A stretch of 64,000 bases of DNA from Caldilineaceae bacterium. Lineage in GTDB: Bacteria; Chloroflexota; Anaerolineae; Caldilineales; Caldilineaceae. The notes under the pieces are model-generated. The model did no database searches. It was not told the DNA's origin and saw only the letters and a list, made by a program, of their open reading frames with translations. How positions within the stretch are numbered: position 1 is the first letter of the stretch; the number at the start of each line of letters is the position of its first letter. Both the position numbers and the translations under genes were made by a program. Below, piece after piece: positions 29,766 through 39,024 of this stretch. Location: the NCBI GenBank assembly GCA_022824025.1, contig JAJEBF010000022.1, positions 1 to 64,000 of the forward strand, in the 5' to 3' direction.

Positions 29766-29885
29766 AGGGTAAATTGTGCGGCATAGAACTTGATTTTGCA
29801 AACGTCTTGCCCTGCAGACGCACGGGAGCGCTTCTTTTGCCGCCCGAATTGACACTTATTCCCAGATCAGAGAAAAACGCAACGA

Positions 29886-29913
29886 TTGACCAGTAATTGT
29901 GTTATAGTAGAAT
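29886..29913 (+). promoter_or_regulatory. Candidate promoter of fabF-fabH
   Basis: TTGACC (29886-29891) and TAGAAT (29908-29913), 16 bp apart, about 90 nt ahead of the fabF start and divergent from the MarR gene. Confidence 0.55.
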
Positions 29914-29999
29914 ACACAGACAGTTTTAGAATCTCCCGACTAAAGGTGGACGGACGACGAGGGCGAGGAATCACAGCCTGTCCGAGTCGGGATGTCCAC

Positions 30000-31292
30000 A
30001 TGGAAAATGCGCGCATGTACAGCAATAATGGCCAACCGCGGCGTGTCGTAATCACCGGCATTGGCGCGGTGACCCCCCTTGGCCTGACAATCGAAGAAAC
30101 GTGGGATGCCCTGCTTGCCGGTCGATCGGGCATCGACACCGTCACCAAGTTTGACACCAGCGAATTGACAACCCGTTTTGCGGGCGAGTTGAAGGGTTTC
30201 GAAGCCAAGAACTATATGGATCGCAAGGAGGCCCGCCGCCTGGATCCATATATCCAATATGCGCTCGTGGCAACGGAGCAGGCGCTGACGGACAGCGGGC
30301 TTGATCTGAGCAAGGAGACGCCAACAGACATAGGAGTGTTGATCGCCAGCGGGACAGGGGGTCTTACCTCTCTGCTCGACAATTTCAGGTTGACAGAGAA
30401 GCGCGGCCTGCGCAGAGTGAGCCCCTTTCTGATTCCAAATATGCTGGTGGACAGCGCGGCGGGAAAGATTGCGATCATCTATGACCTGCGCGGGCCGAAT
30501 TTTTCGGTAGTCAACGCCTGTGCCAGCGGGACTGCCGCGACGGGGGAGGCCTATGAGTTGATCCGGCGCGGCGACGCGCAGGTGATGGTCACGGGAGGCG
30601 CGGAGGCTGCTCTGCTGCCGATCATCATGGCCGGTTTCGACATTATGGGCGCCATGAGCAAACGCAACGACGAACCGGCCGCGGCCTGCCGCCCCTTCGA
30701 CAGTGACCGGGATGGCTTTGTGATGAGCGAGGGCAGCGCAATTCTGATTTTGGAGTCGCTGGAGCATGCGCTGGCTCGGGATGCGCAGATCTATGCCGAA
30801 GTAATCGGCTATGGAAACAGCGCGGATGCGTATCACATGGCCGCGCCCCATTTCAACGGTCAGGGCGCAGAGGATGCGATGAACATGGCGCTGCGCAAAG
30901 CTGAGCGCTATGGCGTGAAGCGCACCGATGTTGACTACGTCAACGCGCATGGAACGAGCACTGAGCTCAACGACCCGGGCGAAACAAAAGCGATCAAACG
31001 TGTGTTTGGCGAGCACGCTTACAATTTGAACATCAGCAGCACGAAGTCGATGCTTGGGCACCTGTTGGGAGCGGCCGGCGCCATCGAGGCGATAGTGTGC
31101 CTGAAGACGATTGAAGGGGGCGTGATTCCGCCGACGATCAATCTGGATAACCCCGATTCATCTTGTGATCTGAACTACACGCCGTTGCGGTCTGTGCAGG
31201 CAGACGTCGCAGTGACATTGAGCAACAGTTTCGGTTTTGGCGGCCACAACTCATGTCTGATGCTGCGGCGGTTTGAGGAGAATGGGGCATGA
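30000..31292 (+). CDS. fabF: Beta-ketoacyl-ACP synthase II
   Basis: About 430 residues (from ATG 30000; ATG 30015 would give 425). The thiolase-fold markers are all present: RRVVITGIGAVTPLGL, the nucleophile in VNACASGTAATGEA (Cys), the first His in YVNAHGTSTELND, and the second in STKSMLGHLLGAAGA, giving the Cys-His-His triad of KASII. It elongates acyl-ACP with malonyl-ACP. The stop overlaps the fabH start by 4 bp (ATGA), so the two are translationally coupled. Confidence 0.95.
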   Translation: MENARMYSNNGQPRRVVITGIGAVTPLGLTIEETWDALLAGRSGIDTVTKFDTSELTTRFAGELKGFEAKNYMDRKEARRLDPYIQYALVATEQALTDSGLDLSKETPTDIGVLIASGTGGLTSLLDNFRLTEKRGLRRVSPFLIPNMLVDSAAGKIAIIYDLRGPNFSVVNACASGTAATGEAYELIRRGDAQVMVTGGAEAALLPIIMAGFDIMGAMSKRNDEPAAACRPFDSDRDGFVMSEGSAILILESLEHALARDAQIYAEVIGYGNSADAYHMAAPHFNGQGAEDAMNMALRKAERYGVKRTDVDYVNAHGTSTELNDPGETKAIKRVFGEHAYNLNISSTKSMLGHLLGAAGAIEAIVCLKTIEGGVIPPTINLDNPDSSCDLNYTPLRSVQADVAVTLSNSFGFGGHNSCLMLRRFEENGA

Positions 31293-32581
31293 CAGCGCAA
31301 ACGCACGAGGGAAATGGGACTGGGAGCGACTACGAAGCCCCGCATTTGAACGGGCACTTTCCGGCAGAAGAAGAGGAAAAGCAAGAGCGGTTGCAGGACA
31401 GGGTACAACCCCCGCGTTATGCCCAGATCATCGGCTGGGGCTACCAGGTTCCCGAACGCGTGGTCACAAACCATGATCTTGAACAGGTTGTCGATACACA
31501 GGACGATTGGATTCGCACACGAACAGGGATTCAGGAGCGAAGAGTCGTGGCCGCGCCCCAGGAGACCAGCGCCACGCTGGGAACGGAGGCGGCGCGCAGA
31601 GCGCTTGAGGTGGCCGACCTCCATCCGGGCCGAGTGGATCTGATCATCTGCGCAACCAGTTCGCCCGAGCATTTCTTCCCATCCACAGCCAGCATCATCC
31701 AGGACAATTTGGGCATCATCAATGCCGGCGCCTTTGATCTGAGCGCGGCCTGTTCCGGTTTTGTGTATGCTCTCAGCATCGCCCGCGGGCAGATTCTGGC
31801 GGGAGACGCCGAGTACGTATTGGTCATTGGCGCGGAAACGCTGAGCCGGATGGTGGATTGGACCGATCGTACGACCTGCGTCCTGTTTGGGGATGGCGCC
31901 GGCGCGGTGCTCCTGGCTGCCAGCGACGTGCCGGGCGGTGTCACAGCTTCGGTGCTTGGCAGCGACGGTTCGGGCGCGGAGCTGTTGACAATTCCTGCCG
32001 GCGGAAGCGCGGCTCCCGCCAGCCTGGAGACGGTCAGCAGCGGCTCGCATTACATCCAGATGGACGGGCGGGCCGTCTTCCGTTTTGCGACGCGGATTAT
32101 GGCCGCGGCGACGCGCCAGGTCCTCGACAAAGCCGGCATTCCTGTGAGCGAAGTCGACCTTGTTGTCCCCCACCAGGCGAACAAGCGTATCATCCAACAC
32201 AGTGTGCTGCGGCAATTGAAGATACCGGAAGACAAAGTGTATATAAACGTCCACAAATACGGCAACACCAGCGCGGCAAGCATTCCAATTGCCCTGTGCG
32301 AAGCGATTGAAGAGGGCAAGGTGGCCCCGGGCGACAATCTTGTGTTTGTCGGTTTTGGGGCCGGCCTGACATGGGGGGCATGCGCGGTCAAGTGGAGTGT
32401 GCCGGTAGAAAAGCCGGAAACAACCTGGTGGACGAATACGCAACGTCAGGCCACGTATCAGGCCGCCGCGGCGCGTTCGATGTGGAAACGGGCCATTCGC
32501 CGCATTTACAGCCAGGTAGAGCCTCGCGCCATGGCACGACGCCCGGCTCGCAAACCGGAAGAGGAACAGCCGACACCGTAG
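31289..32581 (+). CDS. fabH: Beta-ketoacyl-ACP synthase III
   Basis: 430 residues, about 100 longer than typical FabH because of extensions at both ends. The core has the FabH pattern: IIGWGYQVPERVVTN, WIRTRTGIQERR, AFDLSAACSGFVYAL with the catalytic Cys, VPHQANKRII with the His, and HKYGNTSAASIP with the Asn. It condenses acetyl- or other acyl-CoA with malonyl-ACP to start fatty-acid synthesis. The N-terminal 45 residues (acidic, EEEEKQERL) and the C-terminal 60 (WTNTQRQATYQAAAARSMWKR..., Arg/Pro-rich) are unusual. It overlaps fabF by 4 bp. Confidence 0.93.
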   Translation: MTAQTHEGNGTGSDYEAPHLNGHFPAEEEEKQERLQDRVQPPRYAQIIGWGYQVPERVVTNHDLEQVVDTQDDWIRTRTGIQERRVVAAPQETSATLGTEAARRALEVADLHPGRVDLIICATSSPEHFFPSTASIIQDNLGIINAGAFDLSAACSGFVYALSIARGQILAGDAEYVLVIGAETLSRMVDWTDRTTCVLFGDGAGAVLLAASDVPGGVTASVLGSDGSGAELLTIPAGGSAAPASLETVSSGSHYIQMDGRAVFRFATRIMAAATRQVLDKAGIPVSEVDLVVPHQANKRIIQHSVLRQLKIPEDKVYINVHKYGNTSAASIPIALCEAIEEGKVAPGDNLVFVGFGAGLTWGACAVKWSVPVEKPETTWWTNTQRQATYQAAAARSMWKRAIRRIYSQVEPRAMARRPARKPEEEQPTP

Positions 32582-32794
32582 CCTCCTGCCCCTCCGCCCG
32601 CGTATTTTCAACCGCAGATTCTGTCAATCTGTTCCAGACAGTGCGCTGGGCGGCGATCCGCGTTTGGACCGCATGGGGGGTAACCCTTGCCCAGCAACGC
32701 ATTCCGGCCGCAGCTCTGATATCGGTAGACATCATGGCGGAGTCCGGTGGCGGAAACCGAGCAACTACCCGAATCAGCCGCAGGAGTGTTTCTT

Positions 32795-33811
32795 GTGATC
32801 CAGGCAGCGATTACCGGTGAACGGCAGGTAACATTTCACGAGTTTCCCGATCCGCGGGCGAAGGCGGATTGGGCGGTCGTAAGCGTTCAGGCTTCCGCGC
32901 TCTGCACTGAGTATAAGGCATGGCTGACCGGCGAGAATCAGGCGGTCATCGGCCATGAGGGTGTGGGGGAGGTGGTGGAAGTCGCCAAGCGGGGCCCGGT
33001 CAGCGTCGGTGACCGGGTCGTTGTGCTGCCCCAGTTTTCCTGCGGCCGCTGTCACCTTTGCATGAGCGGAGATTATATCTATTGTGAGGACAGCCATGAT
33101 TTCGCGTCGGTGCATGGTACGACCGCGGGGGCGGGCACATTCGCCCATTATACGCTCAAACCGGCGTGGCTTCTGCCCAGGCTGCCCGACGATGTGAGCT
33201 ATGCGCAGGCGACGATGGCCATTGACGGAATCGGCGCCTCTTTCGGCGCGTTCGAAGCCATCAGCGTCACCGCACAGGACACGGTGCTGGTCACCGGCCT
33301 GGGGCCGGTTGGGCTGGGCGCGGTCGTCAATGCCCGTTTTCGAAACGCACGGGTGATCGGAGTTGAACCGGCGCCGTGGCGGGCCAACCGGGCGCTGGAG
33401 ATGGGAGCGGAAGCCGTGCTGGACCCCAACGATCCGGACATTCTGCACCGGATTCGGAGTCTTACCGAAGGCAGAGGCGTGGACTGCGCGGTCGACTGCT
33501 CCGGACGCGTCTCATCGGAGCGGCTTTGCATTGACGCGGCCCGACGGCGCGGTCGCGTGGCATTCGTCGGTGAATGCCGCGACGATCTGACAGTTCAGGT
33601 CAGTCCGGATATGATCCGCAAAGGGTTGACCGTGGTCGGTTCCTGGCTCTACAATATGGGCGATTATGCCAAGGTCATGAAGGTCATCCGGCAGTCGCCG
33701 CTGATTGACCTGCTGATCAGCCACCAGTTGCCCATGAGCCAGATTCAGACGGGATTCAACCTGCTGGCACAGGGCGAGGCCGCCAAGATCGTGGTCGATC
33801 CCTGGGCGTAG
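32795..33811 (+). CDS. Zinc-dependent medium-chain alcohol/sugar-alcohol dehydrogenase
   Basis: 338 residues. The catalytic zinc site is suggested by CTEYKAWL and GHEGVGEV, and the structural zinc loop has four Cys (SCGRCHLC, then YIYCED). The Rossmann loop VTGLGPVGLGAV binds NAD(P). The lobe resembles L-threonine or polyol dehydrogenases; the substrate is not predictable. The GTG at 32795 is preferred because GCAGGAG is 8 nt upstream; an earlier in-frame GTG at 32747 lacks one. It sits in front of two PhyH genes on the same strand, 63 bp apart, possibly one pathway. Confidence 0.88.
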   Translation: MIQAAITGERQVTFHEFPDPRAKADWAVVSVQASALCTEYKAWLTGENQAVIGHEGVGEVVEVAKRGPVSVGDRVVVLPQFSCGRCHLCMSGDYIYCEDSHDFASVHGTTAGAGTFAHYTLKPAWLLPRLPDDVSYAQATMAIDGIGASFGAFEAISVTAQDTVLVTGLGPVGLGAVVNARFRNARVIGVEPAPWRANRALEMGAEAVLDPNDPDILHRIRSLTEGRGVDCAVDCSGRVSSERLCIDAARRRGRVAFVGECRDDLTVQVSPDMIRKGLTVVGSWLYNMGDYAKVMKVIRQSPLIDLLISHQLPMSQIQTGFNLLAQGEAAKIVVDPWA

Positions 33812-33837
33812 CGACAGCAGAACAGTATTTTGCAGTC

Positions 33838-33857
33838 CACACAGTTTCACACAGTTA
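33838..33857 (+). repeat. Short tandem direct repeat before a PhyH gene
   Basis: CACACAGTTT is followed directly by CACACAGTTA (33838-33847 and 33848-33857), ending 17 nt before the PhyH start codon. A regulatory role is possible; chance is not excluded. Confidence 0.35.
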
Positions 33858-33874
33858 AACGGAGTACAGGAACG

Positions 33875-34801
33875 ATGGATCTCTCAATTGCGCCCAGTTT
33901 CCAAGGCAGTCTGCTCGATACGTCACCGGAGGCGTTCGGCCCGTTGCGGGCTTCGGGCGATGCGCTGTCCGACATGAAGGAGCTGCGCTGGCGGTTTGAG
34001 CAGGATGGCTATCTGTATCTGCCCGGTCTTCTGGATCGAAGCCAGGTTCTGGAGGCCCGGCTCGAGATGTTGAGGAAACTCGAGGCCGCGGGCTGTCTGG
34101 ACCCGGACCACCCACTGGAGGATGGTGTCGCCCACGCAGAGTTTGAGAATGCGTTCATGTTGGAGTTGACCAAGGACAACCCGCCCCTTCTCAGTGTGCT
34201 TTATGACGGGCCGATGATGGATCTTTACAGGCAGTTTCTGGGCGGGGAGGTGCGTCATTTCGACTATACGTGGTGCCGCTCGAAGCCGCCGGGCGAGACA
34301 ACTGCGACGCCGCCCCACTATGACATTGTCTTCATGGGGCGCGGCACGCAGCGGCTGTATACAAGCTGGACGCCCTTGGGCGATATGCCGATAGAGATGG
34401 GCGGCCTGATGATCCTGGAGAACTCGCATCGCTTCGAAGAGATCAAGGCGGACTACGGGTCTCTGGACGTTGACGCCTACTGCACAAACTATCCTGATGC
34501 CGCCGAGATCGAGTCGGGAGAGAAACTGTGGCAGAACGCCAATGGCGGCGCCTATTCTCTGGATGCCGTCGCGACGCAGGCCGAACTGGGCAGCCGCTGG
34601 TTGACCACCGAATACGCGATGGGTGATCTGCTGATGTTCAGCATGTACACGATGCATGCCAGCATGGACAACCAGACCAACCGGATACGCCTCTCCACCG
34701 ACACGCGTTACCAGCTGGCCTCTGAACCGGTGGACGAACGGTGGATTGGGGACAATCCGATTGCGCACGGATTGGAATCCAAGCGGGGCATGATCTGTTG
34801 A
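33875..34801 (+). CDS. PhyH-family Fe(II)/2-oxoglutarate dioxygenase-like protein
   Basis: 308 residues. Iron ligands fit the family: HYD in ATPPHYDIVFMG, and the distal His in SMYTMHASMDNQTNRIR, whose Arg could bind 2-oxoglutarate. WTPLGDMPIEMGGLMI is the usual strand pair. A long insert (EEIKADYGSLDVDAYC...) precedes the last third. The ATG at 33875 has AGGA 4-5 nt upstream. The substrate is unknown. It is followed by another PhyH gene 46 bp on. Confidence 0.88.
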   Translation: MDLSIAPSFQGSLLDTSPEAFGPLRASGDALSDMKELRWRFEQDGYLYLPGLLDRSQVLEARLEMLRKLEAAGCLDPDHPLEDGVAHAEFENAFMLELTKDNPPLLSVLYDGPMMDLYRQFLGGEVRHFDYTWCRSKPPGETTATPPHYDIVFMGRGTQRLYTSWTPLGDMPIEMGGLMILENSHRFEEIKADYGSLDVDAYCTNYPDAAEIESGEKLWQNANGGAYSLDAVATQAELGSRWLTTEYAMGDLLMFSMYTMHASMDNQTNRIRLSTDTRYQLASEPVDERWIGDNPIAHGLESKRGMIC

Positions 34802-34847
34802 CCCTCTGACCGCAACTGAAGGGATCATCACACAGGAAGACGGCCGG

Positions 34848-35618
34848 ATGAAAGCATTGCAGCAGGCGTTCTGGGAGATGGATGTTTACGGCTTCACGCT
34901 GTTGGAAGAGGTGTTGAGCGGGGCGGAGGTGGAGGCGCTGCGGGCCTCGCTGGCAGAGTGGGCCGCGAAGCTCGGCGGGGAGCAGCGGTTTCTGGGTCAG
35001 GCCGGCCATGTCAGCAACCTGCCCGTTCTTGACCCGCTTTACCACCCGCTTATCGATCACCCCCGCACGCTGCCTGTCATCGAGTATGTGCTGGGCAAGC
35101 AGATCATTCTGGGCAGCCTGAACGCGCGCATCGTGCGGCCCGGCGATCCTGTGCAGGGCCTGCACAGCGATATTCGCGCCGACCTGCTGAACATGGGATC
35201 CCCGGTGATGGTCAATACGGTGTGGCTGCTGGACAGTTTCACGTCTGAGAACGGCGGCACGCGCATTGTGCCCGGCTCGCACCGGAGCGGCATGGCCGGG
35301 CCGCCGGAAGGGATGGATGTGAAGCATGTACACCAGTTGGTTGCGCCGGCTGGCAGCGTCCTTGTTTTCAACGGTCAGTGCTGGCACGGCGGCGGCGCCA
35401 ATCGGACCGAAACCGACCGCCACGCGCTTTTCGGCCACTACCGCAAGAGCGCGCTGATCTTTCAGGTCGATCCGCACGACGGCTTCCAAGAGGACTGGCT
35501 GGACGGCCTGACGCCCCGCCAGCGCGAGTTGCTGCGCATGGATAACGGTCTGGCCGCGCCCCACGCGGCCGACAGCCACCTGCGCATCTCATTTTCGCGC
35601 GGCAAGAAGATGGACTGA
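34848..35618 (+). CDS. PhyH-family Fe(II)/2-oxoglutarate dioxygenase-like protein
   Basis: 256 residues, shorter than its upstream neighbour. Ligands: HSD in GLHSDIRADLL, the distal His in NGQCWHGGGANRTETDRHA, with the Arg that follows as the likely 2-oxoglutarate anchor. GTRIVPGSHRSG is the typical post-strand loop. It ends FSRGKKMD. It is probably co-transcribed with the dehydrogenase and PhyH genes upstream; the three may modify one compound (inference from spacing only). Confidence 0.88.
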   Translation: MKALQQAFWEMDVYGFTLLEEVLSGAEVEALRASLAEWAAKLGGEQRFLGQAGHVSNLPVLDPLYHPLIDHPRTLPVIEYVLGKQIILGSLNARIVRPGDPVQGLHSDIRADLLNMGSPVMVNTVWLLDSFTSENGGTRIVPGSHRSGMAGPPEGMDVKHVHQLVAPAGSVLVFNGQCWHGGGANRTETDRHALFGHYRKSALIFQVDPHDGFQEDWLDGLTPRQRELLRMDNGLAAPHAADSHLRISFSRGKKMD

Positions 35619-35755
35619 TGTATGTGGCAACGGGGATTGCCTGCGGAACTTCAGGGAATGCGAAGCCTGCGCCGGGATTCCTGTCTGCGCCGCGGCATCG
35701 GTTGGCGCTCTGACGCGGCGTCCTGATCCTCTCTGCTCATCTCTGCATAAGACAT

Positions 35756-37198
35756 TCAATCCACGGCTGGCATCTTCACTTCGCGCCAGGCGCCCTGCTC
35801 TTCGGGCTCGAACCGTTCCAAGGCCGCTCCGTCGGAGACCAGTTGACGGCCCTCGTCGAGGTTGGCCAGCTCTCCCAGGCTGATCAGCTGGACGAGCGCG
35901 TTGCCGATTACGGTGGCTTCGCCCGGCCCTGCCAGCACAGGGATACCGGCGGCATCGGCGGTGAGCTGGTTCAGCAGACGGTTGCGAGAGCCGCCGCCGA
36001 CGACGTGGATGACCTCGATTTGGCGTCCTGTCAGCGTTTGCAGTTCCTGGAGCACATCGCGGTAGGCCAGGGCAAGGCTGTCGAAGACGCACCGAGCGAC
36101 GGCGGCATCGCTCTGCGGGCGAGGTTGGCCGCTCTGCTGGCAGAAGGTCTGAATATGGGCGGGGTGATCGCCGGGAGGGAGAAAGCGGTCGTCGTTGGGG
36201 TCAACAAAGGAGCGCAGCGGTTCGGCTGACTCCGCCAGCGAGACCAATTCCGGGTAGGTGTAAGCCCGCCCCGCCTTTTCCCAGGTGGACCGGCACTGCT
36301 GCAGCAGCCATAGTCCCATCACGTTTTTGAGCAGCCGGAATGAGCCATAGACGCCGCCTTCGTTGGTGGCATTGACGGCGAGCGCGGCTTCGTTGACGAC
36401 GGGTTGCGCCACCTCGAGGCCGACGAGACTCCAGGTGCCGCTGCTGATATAGGCGAACTTTTCGGTCTGGGCGGGGACCCCGGCGACTGCGCTGCCGGTA
36501 TCGTGACAGGCGGGGGCAATGACCGGTATGTCTTCGAAGGCCCCCAGGCGCGTTCCCGGCTCCACAACCTCTGGGAAGAGGGCGAGAGGAATGCCGAGCG
36601 CGTCCAGCAGCCCGCCGGCCCAGGAGCGTGTAAAGGGGTTGAGCATCTGGGTGGTGGTGGCGTTGCTGAATTCGCAAACCTGGGCCCCGCTCAACCAGAA
36701 GTTGAGCAGATCGGGAACGGTCAGGAAGCGCTTTGCGATCTGCAGCTGGGGGGAGTCGCTTTCCACCAGGCTCATCATCTGGTAGAGCGAATTGATGGCC
36801 ATGAACTGGATGCCGGTCTGGGCGAACACCTCTTCTTTGGGGACGCGCGCAAAGACTTCCTCCAGCATCCCCTCGGTGCGGCTGTCGCGGTAGCAGACCG
36901 GGTTGCCGATGAGATTGTCGTTGCGGTCGAGGAGGCCGAAGTCTACGCCCCAGGTATCAACGGCCAGGCTGGCGGGGCGGGCGCCCGCCCGCGCTTTGCT
37001 GCGGTCGATGCCGTTCAGCACTTCGCGCCAGAGGTGTAGAATGTCCCATTGCAGGACGCCGTTGACGGTCAGCGCGTAGTTGGGAAAGCGATGCGCCTCT
37101 TCCAGGCGCAGGCTGGCGCCGTCAAAGTGCGCAGCCATAACCCGGCCGGACTCCGCGCCGATATCGATGGCCAGAACGGTGGCTCGTTTGCTCATCAT
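35756..37198 (-). CDS. rhaB: Rhamnulokinase (L-rhamnulose kinase)
   Basis: 480 residues of the FGGY sugar kinase fold. The phosphate-binding loop is IDIGAESGRVMAAHF, LAVDTWGVDFGLLD is the sugar-site strand, and HVVGGGSRNRLLNQLTAD is the adenosine motif. It phosphorylates L-rhamnulose to L-rhamnulose-1-phosphate. It lies 68 bp after rhaA on the same strand, as expected for a rhamnose operon; no rhaD aldolase or RhaS/RhaR regulator is in the window. Confidence 0.94.
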   Translation of the reverse strand: MMSKRATVLAIDIGAESGRVMAAHFDGASLRLEEAHRFPNYALTVNGVLQWDILHLWREVLNGIDRSKARAGARPASLAVDTWGVDFGLLDRNDNLIGNPVCYRDSRTEGMLEEVFARVPKEEVFAQTGIQFMAINSLYQMMSLVESDSPQLQIAKRFLTVPDLLNFWLSGAQVCEFSNATTTQMLNPFTRSWAGGLLDALGIPLALFPEVVEPGTRLGAFEDIPVIAPACHDTGSAVAGVPAQTEKFAYISSGTWSLVGLEVAQPVVNEAALAVNATNEGGVYGSFRLLKNVMGLWLLQQCRSTWEKAGRAYTYPELVSLAESAEPLRSFVDPNDDRFLPPGDHPAHIQTFCQQSGQPRPQSDAAVARCVFDSLALAYRDVLQELQTLTGRQIEVIHVVGGGSRNRLLNQLTADAAGIPVLAGPGEATVIGNALVQLISLGELANLDEGRQLVSDGAALERFEPEEQGAWREVKMPAVD

Positions 37199-37266
37199 GG
37201 GGCGTCCTGTTCAGTATTCTCCCGTGGCGCGGCGGGGGTACGCATCCGCAGTCAGGGCCGGGCCAG

Positions 37267-38541
37267 TTAGGCGCGCAGGGAAAGCACATCCTTCTCGTAC
37301 TGCCGAATCTCCTCAAGAAAGGCCATGCCCACCGGAACATCCTGCTGCAGGCAGTAGTAATCCCATACGGCCGCGTGCGGCATCGCCTTCAACTCTTCCA
37401 TCAGCGCGAGCCGGGTTGTGAAATCCGCATTGCGTTCGATCTCCTGCATGGTTTCCCTTGGCTCAAGCAAAGCCAGCAGCAGCGCTCGCAGCGAATTGCG
37501 TGTGCCAATTGCCCAGGCGGCCACGCGGTTGATGCTGGCGTCGAAGAAGTCGAGGCCAATGTGGACCCGGTCCAGGTGGTCGCCGCGCACGATCTCCTGC
37601 ATGATTGCCTGGAGCTCGTCGCTGAACGTGACGACATGGTCGCTGTCCCAGCGGACGCCGCGGCTCACATGCAGGACCAGCTCCGGTACGAAGAGCAGGC
37701 AGGCTGAAATTTTGTCGGAGATCACTTCGGTGGGGTGAAAGTGGCCGGCGTCGAGGCAGAGGGCCTGGCCGTTCTGCGCCGCATAGCCCAGGTAGAACTC
37801 GTGGGAGCCGACAACGTAGCTCTCTGAGCCGAGACCGAAAAGTTTGCATTCAATGGCGTCGCGGTTGTGATTGGGATCGATTTCCTGCTCAAATATCTGG
37901 TCCAGGGCGTCTTTCAGCAGCCGGCGGGGCGTTGTCCGGTCGCCTGGCGTATCTTTAAGGCCGTCGGGAATCCAGATATTTGTCATCGCCGGCGTACCCA
38001 ACTCCTTTCCGAAGAAGCTCCCAATTTCCCGGCAGGCGATGCAGTGCTGGATCCAGAACTGGCGGATGTCATTATCGTATGAGGCCAGGGTGAAACCATC
38101 CTCCGCCAGGGGGTGGGAGAACAGAGTCGGATTGAAATCAATGCCGTAGCCGTTTTCTTTGGCCCAGTCGGCCCAGCCCTGAAAGTGGCGGGGTTCAATC
38201 TCATTGCGGGCCGGCTTTTCGTCGGTATCCAGGTACATGGCGTGGAGGTTCAGGCGGTGACTGCCGGGAATGATGGTGTAAGCCATATCCAGGTCGCTGC
38301 GCAGTTCCGCGACGGTGCGGGCGCGGCCGGGGTAGTTGCCGGTCGCCATGAGACCGCCGCCAAGGCCCCGGCCCGGCTCCTCAAAGCCGAGGACATCGTC
38401 TCCCTGCCAACAGTGCAGGCTGATGGGGACGCCGCGCAGTGTCGCAAGGGCCTCTTCTGTATTGACACCGATGGCAGCGTAACGTTCCTGGGCCAGGGCA
38501 TAGGCGTCTTCGATCTGTTTCGATGTGGTAGCAAAGTTCAT
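37267..38541 (-). CDS. rhaA: L-rhamnose isomerase
   Basis: 424 residues, near the usual 415-420, similar along its length to the E. coli type. Blocks seen: [14 protein letters not shown] at the N-terminus, [57 protein letters not shown] (metal ligands), VRWDSDHVV and [16 protein letters not shown]. It converts L-rhamnose to L-rhamnulose, the substrate of rhaB just downstream. The start ATG is at 38541. Confidence 0.96.
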   Translation of the reverse strand: MNFATTSKQIEDAYALAQERYAAIGVNTEEALATLRGVPISLHCWQGDDVLGFEEPGRGLGGGLMATGNYPGRARTVAELRSDLDMAYTIIPGSHRLNLHAMYLDTDEKPARNEIEPRHFQGWADWAKENGYGIDFNPTLFSHPLAEDGFTLASYDNDIRQFWIQHCIACREIGSFFGKELGTPAMTNIWIPDGLKDTPGDRTTPRRLLKDALDQIFEQEIDPNHNRDAIECKLFGLGSESYVVGSHEFYLGYAAQNGQALCLDAGHFHPTEVISDKISACLLFVPELVLHVSRGVRWDSDHVVTFSDELQAIMQEIVRGDHLDRVHIGLDFFDASINRVAAWAIGTRNSLRALLLALLEPRETMQEIERNADFTTRLALMEELKAMPHAAVWDYYCLQQDVPVGMAFLEEIRQYEKDVLSLRA

Positions 38542-39024
38542 CAGGTCACTCCAAATTGACGGAAACGGTTTTGACGCAAGTTTCGCGCTGCTGCGGTCTG
38601 CCGCCGCGGCAAGACGCGCTGTGTCCCGGAAAGCTCATCGCGCGCTCCGGGGCCCGAGTTGGGTTGCGTCACTCCTGGTAACGGTTCAGGTTCATGCGCC
38701 CACATAATAACGGGCTCTTCACTCAGGACGCGGCGGTGGGTTGTCGCTGAACTGTGAGCCCTGGCCAGTACGGTTTGCGCAAGAGGAGATATTGCGACGC
38801 GAATGGCAGTGGCGCCACCCTGCAGTCGCTCCATCCAGCGGTCGGTATTTTCTCGAGGTCCTCGGCAGAAATGGCTTCACGGGCAGTGAACGATTTGGCT
38901 GCGGAAGGGGACGCCGGAGCCGGCCGTACAGAGGGAATTCGAACAATTCTGCAATGTAAAGGAGGCTGTTGCGCAAAAGACGCCTGCTCAAGAGGGTCCT
39001 GAAACCCCGCTTCGCTCTTCGTTC
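38542..39024. other. Intergenic space between dnaE 3' end and rhaA 5' end
   Basis: 483 bp upstream of rhaA (on the minus strand) with no convincing reading frame, RNA gene, terminator or strong promoter. It must contain the rhaA promoter if rhaAB is not read through from dnaE. Confidence 0.6.
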
